Below are positions 12,301 through 23,400 of a stretch of DNA of 64,000 nucleotides, in pieces. The notes below the pieces were generated by a model. That model was not told the origin of the DNA and searched no databases. It saw only the letters and a program-made list of their open reading frames with translations. A program made the position numbers and the translations under genes. The stretch's first letter is position 1; the number at the start of each line of letters is the position of its first letter. The DNA comes from Priapulus caudatus (taxonomy: Eukaryota; Priapulida; Priapulimorpha; Priapulimorphida; Priapulidae): positions 739,283-803,282 of the forward strand of contig NW_014577089.1 of assembly GCF_000485595.1 (NCBI RefSeq). The letters are read 5' to 3'.

Positions 12301-12390
12301 NNNNNNNNNNGTGCGTGTGCAAGTGTGTGTGTGTGTGGGTGTGCGTGCGTGCACGTGTGCGTGTGTGCGTGCGTGAGTGCGTGTGTCAAC
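12231..12390. repeat. (TC)n and (GT)n microsatellites around an assembly gap
   Basis: About 68 bases of (TC)n run into a 10-N gap (12301-12310) and are followed by about 75 bases of GT/GCGT repeat. Open frames through this block are low-complexity artefacts. The sequence to about 12610 continues as C/T-rich simple repeats. Confidence 0.95.
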
Positions 12391-13389
12391 GTTATGATTC
12401 ACTGTCTACATAGTTTATCCACCCGTTAACTCCCTCACCCTATACTCCCTCTCCCTCTCCTCACCCCTCTCCTCCCTCCTTCCCCCTCTCCTCACCCCTC
12501 TCCACCCCTCTCCTCTCCCTCCACCACCCTCTACCTCCATCCCCAACTTTCTAGCCCTTTCTCTCTCTCCCTTTCTCTTTTTTTCTCTGTCTCTCTCTCT
12601 ATCTCTATCTCACCGCATGTGTGAGTCTCTTTGTCTGTGTCTTTCTAAGTTTGGGTATAGGTTCGGTAAATGTATTGTATTTTCTACAAGGTGTAGCTAG
12701 GCAATGTGAATATGTGCACACCTGTAGGTAGACCGAGCTGGTGTACGTGGAAGCGTTAGTGGTTGAGCTAATGTTGAGCTGGCAGGAAATCAGTAATTAC
12801 ACCCAGTCTCAAGACAGTCATTCTCCAATACCTTAACTGCTTTTCACCCCTTGAAGTATGCCGCTCAGAACTAATAAAATAGTTTGTCTCACCATGTTGG
12901 GAATGAACAGTGATACACGACATCAGGTTGAGTAGCTGCTCCGATTATACTCCTGTATCATGTTGCCCTCCAGCTCTGCCCCGAGGTTTGGCGCTGTCAT
13001 GTAGGATTTGTTAATTTTATCAACGTTGCAGGTGTACTCTCCGGATTTGTATATATTTGCCATACTAAACGTAGTAAGAACTTCGGCAATATCAAATCAA
13101 CAACAGCACACTCATTGAACATGGTGCTACCACTTAACCTTGCACGTAATCTTTTGTTAACCATTGTAGTTCCTTGTTCCTACCTTACAGTGATGTCTAT
13201 ATTATAAGCAAGGTGGCTACGTGCGTGCGTGGGTGCGTCTGTGTGTTGGAGTAGCTCCACCGGAACTTCCACACTACTGGTGTGATTACAGCCATCCCTG
13301 TCGTGCACATTTGGTCGGTACCTTACACATTCGATAGTTTTAGGTGGAAAATAATGCATCGACAAACATACATACGTCGATTATCTGTT

Positions 13390-13910
13390 GGACTGGCGCA
13401 CATTGCCGAACATTTTCCCGAACAAATGTTCGTCCGAACAAATGTTTTTGTCTGGCAATGTGCGGGTGGACAATTGCTGAGCGCACATTGCCAAACATTT
13501 TGCAGCGAACAATCTCTTGGCGCCGTCTAGTAGCTGTGTTGTAAAGAGTCACGTGATCGGCGCATGATTGGACACAAAAATCATGTAACCACATATCGGG
13601 CTGCTATTGGTTACTACTTTACAAATGTTCCTAGAATTGTTCGACATTCAGCGCACATTGACGAACATTCGACGAACAATGTTCGAGATATCAAACATTT
13701 CCGATCTTCAGAAACATTGAACAAATGTTCGGCGACTTTTTTCGCCGCACATTGCCGAACATTTCATGGAACATTGCTACGATAATGTTTTTGAGCAAAA
13801 TGTTCGGCGACTTTTTTCACCGTACATTGCGAACATTTCATGGAACATTGCTACGATAATGTTTTTGAGCAAAATGTTCGGCAATGTGCGCCGTGCTTTA
13901 GCCAGCAGAA
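13390..13910. repeat. clustered GCACATTGCCGAACATTT repeats
   Basis: At least eight direct or inverted copies of CACATTGCCGAACATTT or its reverse complement AAATGTTCGGCAATGTGCG occur in 520 bp. They include an 80-bp tandem duplication (about 13744-13825 and 13826-13905) carrying CATGGAACATTGCTACGATA. The outer copies are inverted, which suggests nested copies of one TIR element. Confidence 0.8.
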
Positions 13911-14039
13911 AGATGGCATTGGCATGAAAATGGACAAACTGTTCGAAACATGACAAAAAACAAGAGCAGTCGGAGATAGCAAACCTCCGCCACAGCGTAA
14001 CAGTCCCCCCCCCCCTATCTGCTGGTACACCCAATAGTT

Positions 14040-14312
14040 TGAAATTTTCAGAAATTTGAAAAAAAAGATCCAGGATTATTTGTTTTTGGTGAATTTTGAA
14101 TGCGTCCGAAGTCTAAATCACACAAAAAATCGTCGGTCCAGATCTAGATCCGGATCACCACCAAAATCTAATCGATTGGTTGTTGGCCCAAGACCAACCT
14201 GTCAAAAAAAATCATCAAAATCCGTCCGTAACTTTTTGAGATATCCTGTTGACAGACAAACCAACAAACAAACTAACAGGGGCGAAAACATAACCTCCTT
14301 GGCGGAGGTAAT
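14040..14312 (-). mobile_element. GGCGGAGGTTATGTTTTCGC retroposon-like repeat
   Basis: Read on the minus strand it begins TACCTCCGCCAAGGAGGTTA and continues with TTTCGCCCCTGTTAG, TTTGTTTGTTGG, CTCAAAAAGTTACGGACGG and ATTTTGATGATTTTTTTGAC. From memory, this string of motifs is a dispersed repeat frequent in marine invertebrate genomes. No reverse transcriptase is present. A relative is at 52499-52660. Confidence 0.65.
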
Positions 14313-15435
14313 GAAGGGTAATAATGCCATGTAATATGTAAGCTTACGCAAAACATATACCCAGTGTAAGAGTGTTGCTCACACATCTTCCAAATTATTG
14401 CTTAATTTTTGTCTTGCTGTATCAAAAAAAAATAATTTTAGTCTAGAAAATACCATGGGACTCCATTGGTTAAAATGGCCTGCAGATACGTATAGGTAGT
14501 AAATCTTCTAAACCTATTTCTAACACCTCTGACTTGTTGTGACCAGAAAGATATTACTAGATTACCATAATATTCCTTCATCGACTCAAATGTAAATTTA
14601 GATTTGTTCTACTGTGAGATCCTATTCCCACGTATCAAATATCTCTGGTATATAGATTATTACAAAGAAAATGTAATGAAATGCACGTTCACAGTGGAAA
14701 AATAATGTTCACATTGTATCAGGTAGAAAATTTAACCTTGAAAATAATTTAACTTAAAATAATTTATTATAATTGTATTACAAATTATTATTTACATTGA
14801 ATAAATTTATTCCCATTATATCTACATATTTAGGTCCCATCTACATTTACCCATGGTAAATTTCTATTAGAATGTTTGCCACATTTTGTCAAATGAATGA
14901 CTAGTAGGAATAGAAACGGCTGTCATGAAACGATAGTAATTGGTTCCAGAAAAACCGTCGTAATTTGAAATTATCGTTAAATGAGTATAACAACTACACA
15001 GAAAGCCTGATGAATTGAAAAATTAAGGTTTACAAGTGCAACAGGCCATTCTGCGATCCCCACTCGGCCTACACTGAGATCTGACTTGGACCAACTCAAA
15101 GGTTTTCCTACAGAGTTGAGTGATTTCGCAAAAAAAGGAATTGACAAAAAATCCCCCTGGATGTCAGCTTGGAGTTACGATGTGCCAACCATTCAAAATC
15201 TCCATAGTGAAGAATCCCAAACTACGCTGAGATGATGCACAACATATAAATACAGTACTGCAGGATTTACTCGCTACGACTCAACGTTGCATGTGGGAAA
15301 CGATAAGTTGCGCACACATTTGCAGAGAGGGAGGGGAGAAAATGAGAGAGGAAGTCGACAGTAAGGGGGGAGATTTGTTTCCTCACATTCGTTTATCTTT
15401 TAATCACTTGCATGTGCTATATCAACGTCCTTTCT
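14313..15435. other. intergenic, no gene seen
   Basis: AT-rich sequence without recognisable exons or bounded repeats. Confidence 0.5.
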
Positions 15436-15439
15436 TCCA

Positions 15440-16240
15440 AATGCAAATTCTGAGAGCAATCTTCTCTTGCACTCTGCTCGGGATGGTTGTTGCAGGTCTA
15501 GCCACGGAACAAACCAGGTACTACGGCTGCAGCCTAAAGGTCTGGACTTCACCAATAACCAAGTCCAACCAACAATAATACTGCATCAGTAATACGAAAC
15601 AGCAACTCCACTAAAATGCACAAGATCTCATTCGCATGTGAAGGCACATGGCATCTCCCAGGTGAAACACGGTTGGCTCATGTTACTGCAATATCTTACG
15701 TCATATTAGTAACACATTCTCTGGATGTTGTGGGTTGCCGATCAACTACATGGTGCAGATACACCACGACTGAACTTCATTTTCCAATAATGACCGCCTC
15801 CAGCTAATAACATGTTTCCTCGATCATACATAAATGTTGTATCTCCACAAGAAGTGAGGGTGGGGAGCGACTGAGTGTTTGTGCGTGTATGAGGGAAAGG
15901 AGGACGAAGAGAAGTGGGTGATAGCATACTGTCCATCCCTCTTCCAAACACAAATTCTGAAAACAGAGTCTCTCCTGCACACTGCTTGGCTTGATTGTCG
16001 CATTAGTCTAGCCACAGAACAAACCAGGTTCTACTGCTACAGCTTTATGGTTGTGTCTTCCCAGTAAGATCAATGGTGCAGCTCTTACTAATGCGATTCC
16101 ACTGAAATGCATGAAAATTCATGAAGCATGCGAAAGGCTTCCAGATGAAGTGCCACCAACACACGTGACTGTAACGTCTCGCCCCATACTGGTATTGCAT
16201 AGCCTCTGGATTCACCCAGCTTTCAGACCTCGTAATAATT
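15440..16240. repeat. diverged tandem duplication, period about 500 bp
   Basis: Paired blocks are CAAATTCTGAGAGCA (15444) with CAAATTCTGAAAACA (15950), TAGCCACGGAACAAACCAGG (15500) with TAGCCACAGAACAAACCAGG (16009), and ACTCCACTAAAATGCA with ATTCCACTGAAATGCA. The offset falls from about 509 to 489 bp, which shows indels. Neither copy has a convincing long frame. Confidence 0.75.
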
Positions 16241-16502
16241 GATATTGTTAGTATGGCGTTGTCTCAAGGTTTCCACCTGCCACTTCTTCTCTCACCAAAG
16301 AAACCCCCAATGAGATGTTAGCATTGCAAGACTCGTACTAGGTCAGTGCTTGTTCAGAAGCAAAGTTGCTAGTTTCAGGTGCAAGTGCATGTGCAGGGAT
16401 GTTATGGCACTGCGTTGTTATGCTCCGCAGCGGAAAGGTCATGTCTCATGTCTCCTGTATGTGTCGATGTTTCGGTATGCACTTGTTTGACACAAGTATG
16501 AC

Positions 16503-16556
16503 ATCGAGAGCTAATAATACCTATTATATACCAATAAGGTATTATTAGCTCTTGAT
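16503..16556. repeat. short palindrome
   Basis: ATCGAGAGCTAATAATACCT and AGGTATTATTAGCTCTTGAT are inverted around a 14-base AT loop. It is a possible MITE remnant. Confidence 0.75.
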
Positions 16557-18076
16557 GACATCTTTCTCTGTTTCATTATTGAAACCTGACTCGTCACGGA
16601 CCGAATACCATTACGTGGCTACTGGACTGGATGTAATGGCAAACTTCCATATGCTGTCCACTTTTATAGGATATTGCAGTAAGAAGCACCAAGTGGCTAC
16701 ATACTCGCTTCACGCTTTCATACCGTCGCCACTGACAAACCTTTACTGTTTGAGAAGTGGTGCTCTTACAAAATATATCTATTCACATTCTACGTCAGTC
16801 CCTACAAGGCGCTCTGATTAGTTATAGCCACCAAACCCATGAGCATACTAAAACCTTGCAAGGTCACATAACCCCACATGTAGGCTCATTTGGATGTGAA
16901 GCTGACACTAGCATTGAAGTACTATGAAATCGTGCAAGTAACAGTGAGGAAACTACGAAATACTGCTCAACATAATCCACAGAAATATGCTATACTAATT
17001 ATATGTTAAATGCCAAGTTGTTTTTTATATTTGTTGTCTAGAAACCCTTGCCCAACAAGCGCCCACAATAATGCCTGCAGGGTATCAAACTTAAAATTGG
17101 GTAAGGAGAGTAAATTGCTTTTGCCAGGGCGCAACACAAATTAGTTATTGCTTACACTTCAACTCGTATTGGAGGCAGGGTCATTACTGCTGAGCTGTCT
17201 TGTCTTCGATATTTGTCTGCTGGAATTGGCTACAGCAAATAAGGGGAAAGTACCTTGCTCAAAGGTACATCGGCAATGACCAAGGTGCATCTAAAACCCC
17301 AAACTCTTGAGACCGCTTCCAAGTGCTAACTATTAGGTCACTGCTACTTGTTCTCTGTCTATCCACTTTGGTTGTTTCTGCCATCCACTTGTAAAGATGT
17401 CTGTCTTGCAATGTTAATGCAGTGCTGTGCCTCATGTTGCATGGGCGTAGACTGGGAGCGAGTCATCAGGATGCGGTATTGTTTTTTCTTGTCTCAGTAC
17501 TCGGCCTGGTTGTCTACTACAAGAGGTCTGAATTCAGCAAGGTGACCTTCAAGCTCGTTGTCCTGTGACATGTTTATTTGGTCATTATATAGTTGTGCAA
17601 TTAGTGCAGTTATGTCGGAGTTTTAGAAAAGTAGCTTTGGTCATCTGCGGTCCATCCACTCGTCTTCTCTAAAATGTTTGGAATGTAAACTTATGGCTGC
17701 TTAATGTTACATTTTATTCCGCATAAAGATGCACCTCACTATCGCCGTACACACCTAATGCAAAGCCAATCTGTTGAAAGTTGTGTTGCAATTTTTGATT
17801 GCAATAAAGTATGAGTCACACACCCCACTTCTCCCTCCTTGGTCTTTGACCATTGACATCCATTTTGACCTTGTACCACAATTTTAGATTGACACACTAC
17901 GAGCTGAATATGAATGCTGCGTGTGAACCCATTTATATGTGTCACTGTTGTTGATAGTTGGACTAATGAACGTACCCCTGCTCAACCCTTATGAAAAGTT
18001 GACTTCAGTGTGTTGGAGATATAATGAATAACAACAATGTTAATGATTGTTGCTTATAGATATTACCCTGCGTAAA
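16557..18076. other. intergenic, no gene seen
   Basis: Mixed-composition sequence with only short unrelated open frames; no exon was recognised on either strand. Confidence 0.5.
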
Positions 18077-18244
18077 GCTGAAGGGGTCGTTGTCGTATAG
18101 GGTACTACATATATGTACCCAAGGTAACTATCTGATATGGTTGGGGTTAGGGAGTAGGCGTAGGCGACTCCCTAGACTATAGCATTATATTACATTTATG
18201 TATACATATTATGTAGTACCCTATACGACAACGACCCCTTCAGC
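18077..18244. mobile_element. telomere-motif inverted-repeat element, complete
   Basis: A 168-bp palindromic element with TIRs GCTGAAGGGGTCGTTGTCGT, then ATAGGGTACTACATATATGT, mirrored at the right end. The core holds GGTAACTATCTGATA and GGTTGGGGTTAGGG. It has no coding capacity. Confidence 0.85.
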
Positions 18245-18419
18245 CTAAGTAAATGCATTTCAAACTGTTGGCATAAGTGAACATGTGAGTCTGTGTAGGT
18301 AAATGATTTGCTTTACTGGGACACTAAGAAAGTCAGACATTGTCAAGCATAGTGGTATCATATAAGTACTACAACACTGGCACTGCTTGTATAAACAGCC
18401 ATACTAAACATAACGTATA

Positions 18420-18960
18420 AAAAGCCAACTGATTTGGCTCCTTTTGGAACTCCACTTCCCCTTCCATGCACTCACAATCCTTAAATGTATTCTAGACAGC
18501 CAAGACACAATTCTGTTTATAGATCCAAGTGTGTAGACAATCCTCCCCGGCCTTCTCTCTCCTTCACCACGCTATTCCCCCCTCTGTTTCACCTCCTGGC
18601 CTATATATCTTCTGTACCATGTTTCCACTTCTGCCCACCCCATCTCCTTCGTAACTGTCCCTTTTCCACTCCACCTACATATTCTCACCATCCCTTCTCA
18701 ACTTCCTCCCCACCTTAACTGATTTTCCCTTCATCACTATTCTCTCCTCCCCACCCATTTCACCTACATATTCTCCCCTCACCACTTTCTCCACACTATA
18801 TACGACATCTCCCCACATTCCCAGCCCTTCTCGCCCTCCCCTCTCCTTTCCCTACCCCTTCTCATCATCTACTCTCTTCATCTTCGACCACTTCCACCAT
18901 CTCCACCTTCTCCTGATCTTCTCCTACCTCTTTGTTCCCTCCTCCAGTTTCTCGACCTTA
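18420..18960. repeat. pyrimidine-rich (C/T) low-complexity tract
   Basis: About 500 bp dominated by CCTTCTCTC, CTCCCC and CATTCTC on the plus strand. There is no consistent unit and no gene. Confidence 0.8.
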
Positions 18961-19277
18961 ATCTCCCATGCCCCCACCATAACGTTTACAATGCAAAGAT
19001 TTCTAAAAGCAGTGGAATTTCATGTCATAACGCAGGTGATCACATATTAAAACGAGTGTGACATTACTAAAAAAATACGGGGCAATATTATGCATTGCTT
19101 ATATCGCTTGATAAAAGGTCAAAAAGACCACCTGTCCATAGAGGCCAGTGACTGGTGTATACAGGTGTGACTTTATATGCGTCTAGTGAATTAGAGATCT
19201 GATTCCAAGTTATGTTGACACATTACTTAATACGTAGGTGTAAACTCTACAAGCTCAAAATACGTTTAATTTGTGAA

Positions 19278-19637
19278 CAGGGCCATAGCCTCTGGGGGGG
19301 GGGGCAGCTGCCCCCCTTTATTTTGGAGAAAAATTAAAAAATAAGCTTGGCTAATAATCGTAAATAACCCTAACGTGATTTTTTTTGTCACTTATCCGTG
19401 AAAGCCTTGTCTTACTCGCCCCTACCACACTATGATGTCGATCAAGAGCTGCGCCCGTCGCTCATCTTTACACAGTTGAGTCATAATGTAATGAAGCAAA
19501 TTCAGCCATACTTATTTATAAGAATTTACACCGGCAGATTCGGTGACAGGGACTTGCCTCGAGCGACTAATCACTCACCCGCCTCATTAGTGCCAAGGCA
19601 TTTTGACCCCCAGGAATTTGCTCAGCCTATGGCCCTG
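19278..19637. mobile_element. CAGGGCCATAG MITE
   Basis: The left end is CAGGGCCATAGCCTC and the right end GAGC..CTATGGCCCTG, about 360 bp apart; GTGAAC lies just outside or overlapping each end. It contains an (A)G-rich and a C-rich homopolymer block. hAT-like from its termini; no transposase. Confidence 0.65.
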
Positions 19638-20410
19638 GTGAACTATATATATAAGAACTATGAGGTGATCCCCTACTGCCCCCTTCCACTTAAATTACAT
19701 GCGGCACGTCAACCACAATAATAAAGAACCTCACAACTCCTCATCACCCCTCCCAGTTTACCATCAATGACGCAGCTGTTATATATGCTCCATTCAGTTG
19801 GCCAAAGCTCACTATGCTTAATTTACCTTACCACAGTTTACCATAATAATAGCAAATAGATCAAATATGAATACACCAATTGCCATTCCTTAATATGCCC
19901 TTCTTTTGTTTGCATATGGAATTAGATGAACCCATGCATTAATCTATGTACGTTCAAAAAGTATAAAGATTTAACGTTAAGCCCACCATCTCTTTTCATA
20001 AGACTAATAATTGGCAGCAGCATATTAGTAATTTTAGAAATATGCAGACGTGTATCTATAAATTTATTTTTATCCACATTTCTATATTACAGCTTCCTTC
20101 TCATCTAGCCAGCGATATCACAGGTTCACCTACCTGCTTGTGCAGCTGCTTATCAAGATGTTCAGAGCATTAGATTTTTAGAATAAAAAAAGCCCATCCA
20201 CGCATTGTGTGGCATTTGTTCCAGCTGTAAAAGACCTTCACCTTCACCAGCGGCGACTTCTGTTGTTATTCATCGGCACGGGAAGACAACAGCTGCAACT
20301 GTTAGCGGTGTATACACTGAATCCCTTCATTAAATACAATGAACCTCATCCGGCCCTTGACCTAACGACATGCACTCCATTTCATGTATTCCAACAGGTA
20401 GACTACTACA

Positions 20411-23400
20411 ATGTCAGTCATCATAAGGCTTCAGAATTTGCCGTGGGAGGCGAAGGCAATAGACATTAGAAACTTCTTCCATGGTCTTAGCATCCCAGAT
20501 GGCGGTGTGCACATCATTGGTGGAGAAAATGGAGATGCCTTCATCGCGTTCACGACGGACGAAGACGCTCGTCAGGCGATGGACCGCGATCGCACGAAAC
20601 TCAAGAACGGTCGCGTGAAGCTGAAGCTTAGCAGTAAGAACGAGATGCAGAACATTATCGATCTTGCGCGCGGCTCGCTTGGTATGGTCGACACGAGGAA
20701 GGGCGACACGGAACAACCGGAAAAGAGTCCAGCGAGTGAAGATGATCCCCAGTCCAACATTTCGGCTCAGCAAGCACTGCAGCAGCAACAGTTGTACCAA
20801 CAGCATGCATTGCTTGCTGGGAATAACCAGCAGCTAATGTTTCAGCAACGAGGAATAGTTGGTGACACAGTACAGCAGCAGGTGGGGATGGGGAGAGGGG
20901 TTCTGCAGGCGGGCATGCAACAGCAGCCGCCCGTAGTCGGTGGTGGGGCAAGTGATTTGAACAGCCCACTAACTAATCTAATGGGTCAAATCAGTGTGCA
21001 GAATCTGCAAAACATCCTTCAGTCCGCACAACTTAGTGGGCCTCATCCAGGAACAAATTCACAGCTGTCATCTATGGCAGGGGCAAGTTCGCAGCTGCCA
21101 AACCTGCCAGGGGCGAATTCGCATATGATGTCTTTACCCATGGCAAATGCTCAACTGCCCCAATTTGGTGTTACTAGCCAACAGCCACAAATAATGTCCA
21201 CGCAAGCCACATATGGTAGTCACTCACAATCTATAATGGCCTTCCCTACAATGCAAGAAGGCACACATGTAAGTAGTTTCACTAATCACAGCTTGGTGAG
21301 CTCTGGGTTCAGCAATCAGAATGACGTGACACAGGATCTGTTTCAGCCAATGGTGCCTGTGCAGGGTCAACCAGGCTATACACGATTCTCTGATCAGGTA
21401 CATCCGCAGGGACTTAAAAGAGAAGTTGAAGATATTAGATCCCAGGGGGATGGCAAGCGGCAGCGTTTGTCAGAGTTTACAATAGAGATGTCGAATATAC
21501 CGCCTAGTTCGAGTTACAGAGATATACGACAGTTCTTCAAACACCTCTTCATAGCAAGAGATGGCATCAAAATGGTGAATGACCAAAGAGGATATATTGG
21601 AATTTCACTAGTGAAATTTGATAATGAAAGGAGCCTCAGTGCAGCCTTCCGAATGAATGGTGAATGCATTAGGGGCGCCCCAGTAAATATCCGGTCTGTG
21701 CCACCAGAAGTATTTCACATCGCGTGTGACCCAACTTATGGACAGTCCCCTGGGGGATGGAAAGCTAACCTTGAGCAACAATCAAATTCCGCAGAAATGC
21801 CAACGTCAGCAATTAACAGAAATTTAGATGTGCCAATGAGCAGACAGCAGCAATTTGGCCAGAGAGCACAAAGAGAAGCAGACAATCCGCAGGCATACTT
21901 CGATGACGCAATTCAAGATAGACCTGGTCCAGGTCACAGAATAATTGACAGGCCAGGGCTATCAAGTAACCGAGGGGGTCTATCCATGGGCCAACCGATA
22001 CAGCAGAAGCAATTGGCACCTGACAATTTTACACAACTTCAAGTAGATCGGGTGGCAGAGCTGGGGCCAGATAATAGAGGTCTTGGTCCGATGGATCAAC
22101 AAGCACTTTCAGGTCTTGTTCACCAACAGGGACCACCAAGGGGCTACTCTGAAACACAAGTAAGTGAGCGAGGATTTAATGGCATGACTCGTGTAGGTCC
22201 CCAACCTGGCATAGCTAATGTGCCTGTAGATGACAGATTTCCCATGTCCCGTGAGAGGGTGCCTATGAACCAACTTGGTCAGAGAGGTATGCCAGTTAAT
22301 CAGAGAGACCCTATACCCAATCCACGGGGCCCCATATTTGATAGAAGGGGTGCTCCTGTTGATAACAGAGGACCACTGCTAAATGAAAGAGGTAATTTCC
22401 CTGAGCATAGAGGACCCGCTTTCAATCGACCAGGTAGCCATCCTGGTGGTCAGAGATTCGCGCCTCGTACAATGCCCCCGCTTCTGGACGAAAATGACAT
22501 GATAAACCAAATTGATCAGCGAGAAAATTCCTTGGGCCAGAGAATGGAGATGCAAAGGGGACCGCTTATGGATCGCGATGGTCGTCTTCAACATAGAGTA
22601 CCCAATGTTAATCAAGTAGGTTTGCTAACAGATCGTGGTCGTCCAGCAGACCAGAGTGGTGCTGTTGAACGGAGGGGGCCGTTTGCAGATCACATTGACT
22701 TATCAAAGCCCAGGGCGTCTAGCAGGCAACGTGACGTGCAGGATAGAGAGGAAAGTCTTGGCCGTAGAGATGAGAGATCTGCAGATAGGAGAGAAGCTGG
22801 ATCTTCAGATAAGCGGCAACCACCGCTGGACAGCCATTCGTCTAACAACCAACTGCAAATAGAAACGAGCAAGGACAGTGATCGCAGGCGAGGTGACCAA
22901 GATCGTAGGGACACTCGTTCTGGATCGCGACGCGATACTGAAAGAAAAGATTCGCGACACAGTCGGAGAGACACACGAGAGAAACGAGGGTCTTCTAGAG
23001 ATCGTAGAGGTCGTTCAAAGGATAGAGTGCGTGACCGACGTGATCGTTCATCAGAGAGAGGTAGATCGAAGCGATCTTCAAGAGAGTCCTCTCATAGTCG
23101 TAGCACAAGGAAATCTCCAGTTCGAGACTTGGACGTCGTAAAATCCGATGGGGCAGCTTTGCCGAGCTCGGCTGATAAAAAGGATGACGACAAAGCAAAA
23201 GGCAAAGATGACAAGGATGATGAAAAGGCAAAAAGCATGCCAGCTGAGAAAGAAGGCGAAAATAGAAATCTGTCAAATATGCCGGCACAGAAGAATGAAG
23301 CAAGAAAATCAGACGTCAATGAAAAACCACAGTTGTCCACTTCGAAGGCATATAAAATTGTTCTCCGGAATATGCCGATCCAAGTGGGAAAAAAAGAGGT

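Noticed and set aside
12141-12430. Long open frames reading Arg-Glu, Leu-Ser or Thr-His repeats on both strands
   Set aside because: They are translations of (TC)n and (GT)n microsatellites and run through ten Ns.
20655-20969. Minus-strand frames opposite the RBM12 start
   Set aside because: They overlap a clearly conserved RRM reading frame and have no family features of their own.
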